From IMG/VR virus record IMGVR_UViG_3300037235_000018, positions 1 through 32,138 of that record: DNA of 32,138 nucleotides. The stretch is one strand, 5' to 3'. This document shows positions 16,231 to 21,198 of this stretch, piece after piece (position 1 is the first letter of the stretch; the number at the start of each line of letters is the position of its first letter). This DNA comes from a virus. Below the pieces are notes generated by a model. The model worked only from the letters and a program-made list of their open reading frames with translations. It had not been told where the DNA came from and searched no databases. Position numbers and translations under genes: made by a program.

Positions 16231-16709
16231 CTCTTGATCCACTCGAAGGTCGAACCGCGGATCGTGCTATAGAGGAGAGAGCACGCGACAGGGGTGATCT
16301 TGTTCACCGGGACAACGAGCCGTGGGAATAGGAAGCCAGCCTCACCGGCCGCGGCCACCAGCTCCGAGCAGTACCAGCTATCGGTATCGCGCCAGCCGCG
16401 GTTGAAGAGGAAGGCTAGGATCGCGGTGTGATCGTAGGGCTTGCCAATCTCCATATAGAGGAAATTATAGAAGGCCCGTTCCTGCGTCTCCGTCGCCGGC
16501 ACTGCCAAGATTGCCTGCTTCGAGAATTCCAGATATTCTTGAGGGCGAACCTGAACACCGGCCTTGATGCCTTTCACCACATTGCTGCGCGCTCCGAGGA
16601 GCATCCCATCGGGAAGTACGGCATCGACATGGCTGAATTCTCCTGCGCTGAACCACTGGATCAAACGCGAGCCAGGATCGTTCTCAGCAATGAATTGAAG
16701 TCTGATCAT
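16227..16709 (-). CDS. Permuted NlpC/P60-like cysteine peptidase or amidase
   Basis: A 160-aa protein starting MIRLQFIAENDPGSRLIQWF. Motif order is His first, FSAGEFSHVDAVLPDG (His at about residue 27), then YDHTAILAFLF and finally WYCSELVAAAG (Cys about 114, Glu 116). This is the circularly permuted YiiX/LRAT-like NlpC/P60 arrangement. Such enzymes hydrolyse peptide, amide or ester bonds. A peptidoglycan or host-lipid target is possible but not shown. It lies between the terminase subunit genes, which is unusual. A GAGGAG ribosome binding site is present, and the start overlaps the previous stop as TGATG. Confidence 0.75.
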   Translation of the reverse strand: MIRLQFIAENDPGSRLIQWFSAGEFSHVDAVLPDGMLLGARSNVVKGIKAGVQVRPQEYLEFSKQAILAVPATETQERAFYNFLYMEIGKPYDHTAILAFLFNRGWRDTDSWYCSELVAAAGEAGFLFPRLVVPVNKITPVACSLLYSTIRGSTFEWIKR

Positions 16710-16897
16710 CACACATCTCTCCTCACCATTGTCCAGGTCTTATCATCCCAGACGAATTTATTATCAGTGCTGCGGAAGAAGCAACCATCGGGGAAACCAC
16801 ACTCGGCACAGTCCTCATATCGCGGAGAGTAGCAGAGACAAACATCATGCTTCTCCGAAAAGAGCCGCGTCAGGATCGACTTCAGAAAATTCCACAT
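16709..16897 (-). CDS. Small Cys-rich protein
   Basis: A 62-aa protein (MWNFLKSILTRLFSEKHDVC...) with five cysteines: CLC, then CAEC and GC in the middle of the chain, followed by FFRSTDNKFVWDDKTWTMV. The Cys arrangement (C-x-C ... C-x2-C-x4-C) suggests a small zinc-binding or disulfide domain. A strong AAGGAGG lies about 9 nt before the ATG, inside the small-terminase gene, and the two overlap by 53 bp in different frames. The binding site is the main evidence that it is real. Function unknown. Confidence 0.65.
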   Translation of the reverse strand: MWNFLKSILTRLFSEKHDVCLCYSPRYEDCAECGFPDGCFFRSTDNKFVWDDKTWTMVRRDV

Positions 16898-17432
16898 CGA
16901 CTGGTTCCTCCTTCTTTGACTTCCTGGCCTCCAGCAGCAACTGGATCGGCCGTGGCACCGCGGTAATGAAATCGGGATTTTTGGCCAGCATGGTTTCGAG
17001 CTGGAGCAACATCACCGTGCTGCTCTCGACCTTGACACTCTGATTGATGTTCATGTTGAACTGCGCGGCGATGCCGGCGCGGTCGAGAACCGCGAGAGCG
17101 GCCTTGAGTTTCAGTTGGCCCTTTGGTTGATTGGGATTTTTCATCAAGTCCTGCACACAGGCAATCGCTTCTGCGCTGATGCTCTGGAAAGTGGTGATGC
17201 CCTCCTCGACCATCGCGGCTGCGATCTTCGGATTTTTGGAATTGTTGTGACCCTGAACTTTGCAGGAATTAGGTCCACCAGAGTATCCGGCGATCATCGC
17301 AGCGCGCGTGTGGTTGCCATCACCTATCGCTTGGATCGCTCGGACGTAGCGGCGCTGGAGATCGGTCAGCGCGAGCATCGCCGGCCCGAGTTCTGCGGGG
17401 TCAATTGGTCCTATTTCGAGATCGGTGCCCAT
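16845..17432 (-). CDS. Terminase small subunit
   Basis: A 195-aa DNA-recognition subunit of the packaging motor. A helix-turn-helix-type N-terminal segment, LTDLQRRYVRAIQAIGDGNH then TRAAMIAGYSG (about residues 22-52), is the classic terminase-small pattern. The middle is helical (SAEAIACVQDLMKNPNQPKG then LKLKAALAVLDRAGIAA), and this 'LKAA..VLDRAG' is also a signature. The tail is acidic. A CGGAG ribosome binding site is 5 nt before the ATG. It is the first gene of the leftward arm, next to the control region. Confidence 0.9.
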   Translation of the reverse strand: MGTDLEIGPIDPAELGPAMLALTDLQRRYVRAIQAIGDGNHTRAAMIAGYSGGPNSCKVQGHNNSKNPKIAAAMVEEGITTFQSISAEAIACVQDLMKNPNQPKGQLKLKAALAVLDRAGIAAQFNMNINQSVKVESSTVMLLQLETMLAKNPDFITAVPRPIQLLLEARKSKKEEPVDVEFSEVDPDAALFGEA

Positions 17433-17475
17433 ACTAACTCCGTTATCACAGCGTTATTTTAAAGTCAATGGGTTT

Positions 17476-17503
17476 TACTCGCCGAGTAGAATTTTCAAAA
17501 TTC
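17476..17503. promoter_or_regulatory. Two adjacent perfect palindromes, candidate operators
   Basis: TACTCG-C-CGAGTA (17476-17488) is followed without a gap by GAATTTT-C-AAAATTC (17489-17503). Both have a single central base. They lie 45-70 bp before the small-terminase ATG, where they could control the packaging operon. Confidence 0.5.
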
Positions 17504-17539
17504 GCCGCGAAAAATTCTCTGCGGCCGGTTTTCGCGGCG
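17503..17539. repeat. 11-bp perfect inverted repeat
   Basis: CGCCGCGAAAA (17503-17513) and its exact reverse complement TTTTCGCGGCG (17529-17539) are separated by 15 bp. It could form a stem-loop or bind a dimeric protein. No T run follows on either strand, so an intrinsic terminator is unlikely. Confidence 0.6.
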
Positions 17540-17603
17540 CCAGCGAGATCGCGGGGGTACGGCGGCGGGTGCCCCGGTCTTTCCGAGCTGGCGATCCGAT
17601 GGT

Positions 17604-17651
17604 CCTAGGACAGAATACCTAGGAATGCAAGCCTAGGCATATGATCCTAAC
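17604..17651. repeat. CCTAGG motif repeated every 14 bp
   Basis: CCTAGG starts at 17604, 17618 and 17632, with a variant CCTAAC at 17646, exactly 14 bp apart. The minus-strand sequence around 17623-17610 (TCCTAGGTATTCT) resembles the core of the leftward promoter at 14716-14744, so part of this block may be the packaging-operon promoter with repeated operator sites. Confidence 0.55.
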
Positions 17652-17669
17652 GCTACAGCGTGTAGCGTT
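17649..17669. promoter_or_regulatory. 9-bp inverted repeat, candidate operator
   Basis: AACGCTACA and its exact reverse complement TGTAGCGTT are separated by only GCG. Perfect dyads of this size and spacing are typical of repressor or Cro-type binding sites. It overlaps the last unit of the 14-bp CCTAGG series by a few bases. Confidence 0.55.
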
Positions 17670-17710
17670 ACACGGGTTAGCACGCGAGTTCGCCATCTCG
17701 GCCGAATGCC

Positions 17711-17870
17711 TGAAGCAATTGAGCGCTAGCCGAGGCAATCGAGTGCTAGCCGAGGCAATTGACTGCTAGCCGAGGCAATCGAGTGCTAGCCGAGGCAATT
17801 GACTGCTAGCCGAGGCAATCGAGTGCTAGCCGAGGCAATTGACTGCTAGCCTAGGCAATAGAGGATGGTG
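17711..17870. repeat. 20-bp direct-repeat (iteron-like) array, eight units
   Basis: Eight units with an exact 20-bp period. Units 2, 4 and 6 are cgaggcaatcgagtgctagc and units 3, 5 and 7 are cgaggcaattgactgctagc, so the true period is a 40-bp A/B pair copied three times. Unit 1 is a hybrid and unit 8 is degenerate. Each unit contains GCTAGC. Twenty base pairs is close to two helical turns, so bound proteins would lie on nearly one face. Candidate replication-initiator sites or an activator array; the early promoter begins 33 bp downstream. Confidence 0.85.
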
Positions 17871-17902
17871 CAGGGTGCGACAGTCTGCCACACTTAGGCC
17901 AG

Positions 17903-17931
17903 TTGACATCTTGTTTAAACTCTGCTACTGT
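17903..17931 (+). promoter_or_regulatory. Main rightward early promoter
   Basis: TTGACA (17903-17908), a 17-bp spacer ending in TGC (an extended -10 element), and TACTGT (17926-17931). The predicted start is near 17938, about 95 nt before the first early gene. The same design recurs at 29613-29641. Two short hairpins lie in the leader. Confidence 0.75.
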
Positions 17932-18033
17932 GTGCGATAGCGTTCGGCTCAACCGAGCCGCGACCTGCCAGAGCAGGATCGGTCTGGAGCGACGCGCTTC
18001 GCACTCGTAGCGAATAAACCTGGAGAGTTTAAA

Positions 18034-18198
18034 ATGAACACTTATAAAATCATGTACTCTCGTGAGCAGTATTACGCTGTGACGGTGCAAGCGGCCGACC
18101 CCGATGAAGCGCGCAAACTGGCGGATGAACAGTTTGACCAGAACCAGCATTTCATCGCATCAAGCCCCGTCGAATACACTGACTATGAGGAAGTGTGA
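18034..18198 (+). CDS. Small early protein, 54 aa
   Basis: Encodes MNTYKIMYSREQYYAVTVQA, followed by ADPDEARKLADEQFDQNQHF and an acidic end (VEYTDYEEV). The composition (beta strand, helix with Asp/Glu, acidic tail) resembles the small 'V.A.s.eEA...A' domain seen in many phage and plasmid early genes. GGAGA lies 8 nt before the ATG. It is the first gene after the early promoter, and its stop codon forms part of the conserved RNA element downstream. A role in host takeover is inferred only from position. Confidence 0.75.
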   Translation: MNTYKIMYSREQYYAVTVQAADPDEARKLADEQFDQNQHFIASSPVEYTDYEEV

Positions 18199-18269
18199 TT
18201 GCAGCTATTGCCCTAGTGCGGCATTCGTGCTAGGGCAATGGCGGCGATCATAGGATTGCACCGCAGTCC
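18197..18269 (+). other. Conserved two-stem RNA element, copy A
   Basis: Outer stem GATTGC (18197-18202, overlapping the stop codon) pairs with GCGATC (18244-18249, one G-U). A 4x4 internal loop (AGCT/GGCG) leads to an inner 11-bp stem (18207-18217 with 18229-18239) with an 11-nt loop. A second hairpin follows (GGATTGC/GCAGTCC, 18253-18269). The 53-nt core matches copy B at 19325-19377 with compensatory changes. There is no T run, so it is not an ordinary terminator; an attenuator, processing site or regulatory RNA is possible. Confidence 0.7.
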
Positions 18270-18293
18270 GCGCCGACATCGGGAGCAACTACA

Positions 18294-18500
18294 ATGACTA
18301 GACTGCAAAGCATCGCGGACCAATACACCGGCCGCGCATGTCGTCTTTACACTCTTCATGGCGAGAAAGACGCGACAATCTGTGGGCGCCTCAATAACTT
18401 TGCCTCAATTGCAGCGCTCGACGGCTCTTGCTCAATTGAAGTGAATTGGTTGACGGTCGAGCGCAAAATGACTAGCGACCAATTGTTCTATGCCTGCTAG
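18294..18500 (+). CDS. Small early hypothetical protein, 68 aa
   Basis: Encodes MTRLQSIADQYTGRACRLYT, followed by LHGEKDATICGRLNNFASIA and a C-terminus IEVNWLTVERKMTSDQLFYAC. Compact alpha/beta composition with three cysteines. The segment ATICGRLNNFASIAALDGSCSIEVNW has the look of a small beta-barrel. A GGAG ribosome binding site lies about 9 nt before the ATG. It sits between RNA element A and a 57-aa gene. No family recognised. Confidence 0.7.
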   Translation: MTRLQSIADQYTGRACRLYTLHGEKDATICGRLNNFASIAALDGSCSIEVNWLTVERKMTSDQLFYAC

Positions 18501-18508
18501 GTGACGCC

Positions 18509-18682
18509 ATGAGCAACAACAGTCAATGGCGACGCGACCATGACATCGCGCACCGCTGCTATCTGGCCAAGGGAATACCGCAAACGCTGACGCGCGACAG
18601 TGTGCGGCGGGAAAATGAATTCGAGCGCGCATTGGAGCAACGCGGCCAAAAGGCTGTAGAGAACCTGGAGCAAATATCATGA
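18509..18682 (+). CDS. Small early hypothetical protein, 57 aa
   Basis: Encodes MSNNSQWRRDHDIAHRCYLA, then KGIPQTLTRDSVRRENEFER and ALEQRGQKAVENLEQIS. A charged, helical protein with many Arg, Glu and Asn. Its stop overlaps the start of the pentapeptide-repeat gene as ATGA, and that gene's GGAGC ribosome binding site lies within its last codons, so the two are translationally linked. No function can be assigned. Confidence 0.7.
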   Translation: MSNNSQWRRDHDIAHRCYLAKGIPQTLTRDSVRRENEFERALEQRGQKAVENLEQIS

Positions 18683-19326
18683 AAATCTTACAACTTGGCA
18701 CTGGTAAAGTTTTATGGGAGGGCGCGGACCTGTACGGTGCGAACCTGAGAGGCGCGAACCTGTACGGTGCGGACCTGAGAGGTGCGAACCTGAGAGGCGC
18801 GAACCTGAGAGACGCAGACCTGAGAGGCGCGAACCTGTACGGCGCGGACCTGAGCAGCGCGGACCTGAGCAGCGCGGACCTGAGCAGTGCGAACCTGTAC
18901 GGTGCGGACCTGAGAGGTGCGGACCTGTACGGTGCGAACCTGGACCGCGCGAACCTGAACCGCGCGAACCTGAGAGACGCGAACCTGAACCGCGCGAACC
19001 TGTACGGTGCGAACCTGCCAGAATTTCAAATCCCGCAAGAGGGCTCTTTAGTTGTTTGGAAAAAACTGGAAAATGGGCTTGCTAAACTTCGCATTCCAGA
19101 GGATGCCAAACGTACCATGTCTCTTGTTGGGCGTAAATGTCGTGCCGAATATGCCGAGGTGCTGGAATTAATCGGCTGTACTGTAGGCGTATCACGATTT
19201 AACGATAGCTTTTCTTATGTTGTGGGAACAATCGTTCGGCCGGATAAATATGATCCTGACATTCGGATTGAGTGTTCGTTTGGAATTCATTTCTTCTTGA
19301 CGCGCGAGGAAGCAGAGAATTATTGA
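18679..19326 (+). CDS. Pentapeptide-repeat protein with DUF5758-like C-terminus
   Basis: A 215-aa protein. Residues 1-15 (MKILQLGTGKVLWEG) are followed by about 20 perfect A-D/N-L-x-x pentapeptides (residues about 16-115), enough for about five turns of a right-handed quadrilateral beta-helix. The C-terminal ~100 residues (LPEFQIPQEGSLVVWKKLEN, LRIPEDAKRTMSLVGRKCRAEYAEV...) match the DUF5758 domain often found after such repeats. Pentapeptide helices can mimic B-form DNA (Qnr, MfpA and gyrase), so host DNA-enzyme binding is possible but unproven. The codons repeat at DNA level with a 15-bp period, leaving several frames open; only this frame is coding. Confidence 0.88.
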   Translation: MKILQLGTGKVLWEGADLYGANLRGANLYGADLRGANLRGANLRDADLRGANLYGADLSSADLSSADLSSANLYGADLRGADLYGANLDRANLNRANLRDANLNRANLYGANLPEFQIPQEGSLVVWKKLENGLAKLRIPEDAKRTMSLVGRKCRAEYAEVLELIGCTVGVSRFNDSFSYVVGTIVRPDKYDPDIRIECSFGIHFFLTREEAENY

Positions 19327-19406
19327 TTGCAGCTATTGATCCTAGCGCGCATTGTGCTAGGATCAATGTCGGCAATCATGCCGATGTTCAACACTACCGT
19401 TGAACA
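19325..19406 (+). other. Conserved two-stem RNA element, copy B
   Basis: Outer stem GATTGC (19325-19330, overlapping the stop codon of the pentapeptide gene) pairs with GCAATC (19372-19377). An AGCT/GTCG internal loop leads to an inner 11-bp perfect stem (19335-19345 with 19357-19367) and an 11-nt loop. A second hairpin follows (TGTTCAAC/GTTGAACA, 19385-19406, 6-nt loop). The core is 53 nt, the same as copy A. Six inner-stem positions differ from copy A with pairing kept on both sides. Confidence 0.7.
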
Positions 19407-19431
19407 AACATAGTCAACTGGAGACTGCGCC

Positions 19432-19647
19432 ATGACTACCGAACGGAATAACGCCAATCATCCTGACCAGCACAATCGGCGCCGCGAAGATGACGCCATG
19501 CGAGCCCAAGTCGCGGCCAACAAGTCACACCGCACCGTCGCGGCTATTTGGGCCAAGGCGGCGATTAAAGCCCTCTGGCGTGGCGACCATGACGTGGCGC
19601 AAGCCCGCTTCGACCAGGCCATCCTCGAATTGAGGGCAATCCGATGA
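19432..19647 (+). CDS. Small early hypothetical protein, 71 aa
   Basis: Encodes MTTERNNANHPDQHNRRRED at the N-terminus, followed by a helical Ala/Lys-rich body (AQVAANKSHRTVAAIWAKAA, IKALWRGDHDVAQARFDQAI). The helix-rich C-terminal half resembles a short TPR-like hairpin (A...W..A......GD...A...F..A). GGAG lies upstream of the ATG, and the stop overlaps the next ATG as ATGA. Function unknown. Confidence 0.7.
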   Translation: MTTERNNANHPDQHNRRREDDAMRAQVAANKSHRTVAAIWAKAAIKALWRGDHDVAQARFDQAILELRAIR

Positions 19648-19889
19648 CACGATTTGAAGCCGCTTGGCTTTATCGGCGGGAGGTGGCGCAAGCCATCTCC
19701 TGCTATGACCGCAAACGGCGGGACATTCTGGAACGCTTCGCGGGCAACAGCGACGCGATACAAGGCGCATTCTGCAATGTGTGGGCAACGTGTCGCGTCA
19801 TGTTCGCGATGGCTGACGTCATGCTTGCCAAGCGCCGTAAGGACGCGGAGCAATGGCGCCGGGATTGCCTAACCTGGAGAGGGTTCTAA
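19644..19889 (+). CDS. Small early hypothetical protein, 81 aa
   Basis: Encodes MTRFEAAWLYRREVAQAISC, then YDRKRRDILERFAGNSDAIQ, GAFCNVWATCRVMFAMADVM and a basic, Trp-containing end. It is helical and positively charged, with three Cys. The start overlaps the previous stop (ATGA), and the next, interrupted gene begins one base after its stop. An AGGGCA-like weak ribosome binding site fits coupled translation. No family recognised. Confidence 0.7.
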   Translation: MTRFEAAWLYRREVAQAISCYDRKRRDILERFAGNSDAIQGAFCNVWATCRVMFAMADVMLAKRRKDAEQWRRDCLTWRGF

Positions 19890-19921
19890 CATGGCACCCT
19901 TTGAAAAACGACACTATGAAG

Positions 19922-20219
19922 CATGCTTATCCGGTTTTCACCCACAGGAGCTAAATCATGAGCCTCGGTAAAGTTCACAAACTCAAACCGTTCGGGTCAG
20001 AAAGTCGCCGTGCGCGTTTTGGCAATCGCGAGACGTTTTGCGGCCTCGCAGGCTCCCTATGTCCAGGATTTTCCACTGAGTTTGATACCGATGAAGATAA
20101 TCGGTTTGAAGCAACAGACGGAAATGATGGCGTGACGTGCCTCCGTTGTAGAAAGGGCCGCTGGCCACGCACCGATGACGCTACGGCTCGCCCCTATGGG
20201 TAACAACCGGATAAGCATG
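19922..20219 (+). mobile_element. Single-gene TIR cassette 1 (298 bp)
   Basis: The left end CATGCTTATCCGGTT (19922-19936) and right end AACCGGATAAGCATG (20205-20219) are exact inverted copies. Beyond 15 bp the ends stay similar (ACCCAcAGGaGC versus ACCCAtAGGgGC). The perfect 8-bp direct repeats CTATGAAG flank it at 19914-19921 and 20220-20227. Excising the element plus one repeat restores the interrupted gene in frame. It carries only one small gene with its own AGGAG ribosome binding site and no transposase, so it must move by functions supplied elsewhere. Confidence 0.88.
19958..20203 (+). CDS. Cassette 1 cargo: small putative zinc-ribbon protein
   Basis: An 81-aa protein, MSLGKVHKLKPFGSESRRAR at its start. 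Cysteines are arranged as TFCG ... SLCPG in the first half and VTCLRCRKGRW near the end (a C-x2-C knuckle), suggesting a metal-binding fold, with an acidic stretch between them (DTDEDNRFEATDGND). AGGAG is 7 nt before the ATG and lies inside the cassette. The stop codon ends one base before the right terminal repeat, so the element is almost fully occupied by this gene. It does not resemble a transposase or nuclease. Function unknown. Confidence 0.75.
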   Translation: MSLGKVHKLKPFGSESRRARFGNRETFCGLAGSLCPGFSTEFDTDEDNRFEATDGNDGVTCLRCRKGRWPRTDDATARPYG

Positions 20220-20384
20220 CTATGAAGCAATCGATCGAGTTCTTCAAGAACAGCCGGCCGGAGATCAGCGGAGCGCCGATCTTAATAAGGCGTTTGCGAA
20301 TTTATTGGAATGGGACAATGCGCGCTTTGACCGGGAACATTTCTTGCGCGCGTGCATTCCCGGCAATAATGTGAGGGCGTGGGG

Positions 20385-20561
20385 ATGAGCCGACACGCGC
20401 CAGCACCATACACTAAATACAACAAGTCGCCCCATGTCTATTCGGCCGCTTACTATGACTGGCGCCGCACGATCTCGCGTAGCGCCAAGACAGCCGAACA
20501 GGAAGCGGCCGACCACCACAAACGCCAAGCCGAACGGCGGCGGGAGCGGAAACTTGTATAA
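20385..20561 (+). CDS. Small basic early protein, 58 aa
   Basis: Encodes MSRHAPAPYTKYNKSPHVYS, then AAYYDWRRTISRSAKTAEQE and a strongly basic helix (KRQAERRRERKLV). The ATG overlaps the stop of the interrupted gene as ATGA, which supports both the restored gene and this start; a GTG six bases earlier is less likely. It contains the binding site for the next gene (GGGAG). Nucleic-acid binding is possible from charge only. Confidence 0.7.
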   Translation: MSRHAPAPYTKYNKSPHVYSAAYYDWRRTISRSAKTAEQEAADHHKRQAERRRERKLV

Positions 20562-21183
20562 ACATCATGTCCCGACAATTGCCGCGGCAATGAGGCAAGA
20601 GCAATCTGTCTTCTGCCGCGGCGTGATGTTTGCCATATTGTCGGCGCGCGTCCAATTCCTGCGCGTGCCGGATCAATGTAAGGAGCTGCACAAGCACGGC
20701 GCCGATGCCTCTTGCCTATGGGGCTGGAAGTTCGATGCCTTCACTTACCTCCAGGATCATAAGAACGAGCTTTATGGCCAAGTAGCTACGGCGCTTGATC
20801 CTGAGAGGGCGCTATGGGACATTACGCGCATTCCCGGCATGGGAATTGTCAAAGGTGCATTCGTGCTGCAATTGCTCGGACACGATGTGGCTTGCCTGGA
20901 CGTTCGCAATATCATTCGCGATGGGAGGGCGCCGCGCGCCTATCGCACTGACGGCGAAAGTCGCAAATCCGCGCCGGCGTTCAAGCGCAAAATCTCTCGT
21001 TATCTGGCCGATGTGTCAGGCAAGGCGCAACACTACTGGGATATATGGTGCGAAGGAGTTGCAGCCGATTATGCCAGCACTCCCGAACGTATCAGTGAGC
21101 TTCACTTAACTAGCATCGTCCCACATGCTTATCGGCATCTCACGATGGCAGTGCCGGTCAGATTTAATGAATTGCCATTCTAA
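20554..21183 (+). CDS. Helix-hairpin-helix (HhH-GPD-like) protein
   Basis: Open from 20434, but the first 40 codons only shadow the previous gene. A TTG at 20554 with GGGAG 7 nt upstream is the best start (209 aa). An ATG at 20590 is the alternative. Residues about 93-120 (IPGMGIVKGAFVLQLLGHDV, ACLDVRN) align with the endonuclease III-type hairpin LPGVGxKTA... and the Asp that follows 19-20 residues later (here D116, Lys at 100). The rest is helical and Trp/His-rich. It may be a DNA glycosylase-like or DNA-binding protein. No iron-sulfur cysteine set is seen. It lies between a small basic gene and the second pentapeptide gene. Confidence 0.7.
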   Translation: MYKHHVPTIAAAMRQEQSVFCRGVMFAILSARVQFLRVPDQCKELHKHGADASCLWGWKFDAFTYLQDHKNELYGQVATALDPERALWDITRIPGMGIVKGAFVLQLLGHDVACLDVRNIIRDGRAPRAYRTDGESRKSAPAFKRKISRYLADVSGKAQHYWDIWCEGVAADYASTPERISELHLTSIVPHAYRHLTMAVPVRFNELPF

Positions 21184-21198
21184 TTTGGAGCAAGTATC

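Larger units (their letters stand above)
17433..18033. other. Gene-free divergent control region
   Basis: About 600 bp between the leftward packaging arm and the rightward early arm. No convincing coding frame is present. From left to right it holds two adjacent odd palindromes, an 11-bp inverted repeat, a four-copy 14-bp-phased CCTAGG array, a 9-bp inverted repeat with 3-bp spacer, an eight-unit 20-bp direct-repeat array, and a strong rightward promoter. Two small leader hairpins follow (CGGCTC/GAGCCG at 17945-17960 and CCTGC/GCAGG at 17964-17977). The combination fits an origin and/or main regulatory switch of the phage. Confidence 0.8.
19891..20388 (+). pseudogene. Small gene interrupted by the first TIR/TSD cassette
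   Basis: The 5' part (MAPFEKRHYEA) runs into the left terminal repeat of the cassette and stops at 19969-19971 after 26 codons. If 19922-20219 and one copy of CTATGAAG are removed, the frame continues without a break: MAPFEKRHYEAIDRVLQEQP, then AGDQRSADLNKAFANLLEWD and NARFDREHFLRACIPGNNVRAWG. It ends at 20386-20388 with an ATGA overlap to the next gene. The restored 63-residue product has the 'F...L...DN.RFDR..FL.AC' pattern of small phage/rhizobial proteins. The 3' remnant has no obvious start in this frame, so the gene is probably inactive. Confidence 0.8.

Noticed and set aside
17433-17470. TTGACT...TAACGG as a promoter for the small-terminase gene
   Set aside because: The -10 is very weak, and transcription would begin after the ribosome binding site, leaving no usable leader.
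17711-17870. CRISPR array
   Set aside because: Repeats are contiguous 20-bp units with no unique spacers and there are no cas genes.
19237-19250. GGCCGGATAAATATG resembling the cassette end AACCGGATAAGCATG
   Set aside because: It is inside the conserved coding end of the first pentapeptide gene, has no inverted partner and no flanking duplication.
20222-20374. A 50-codon frame starting in the right target duplication of cassette 1
   Set aside because: It is out of frame with the interrupted gene, has no ribosome binding site, and the product looks random. The in-frame continuation of the broken gene explains the coding signal.
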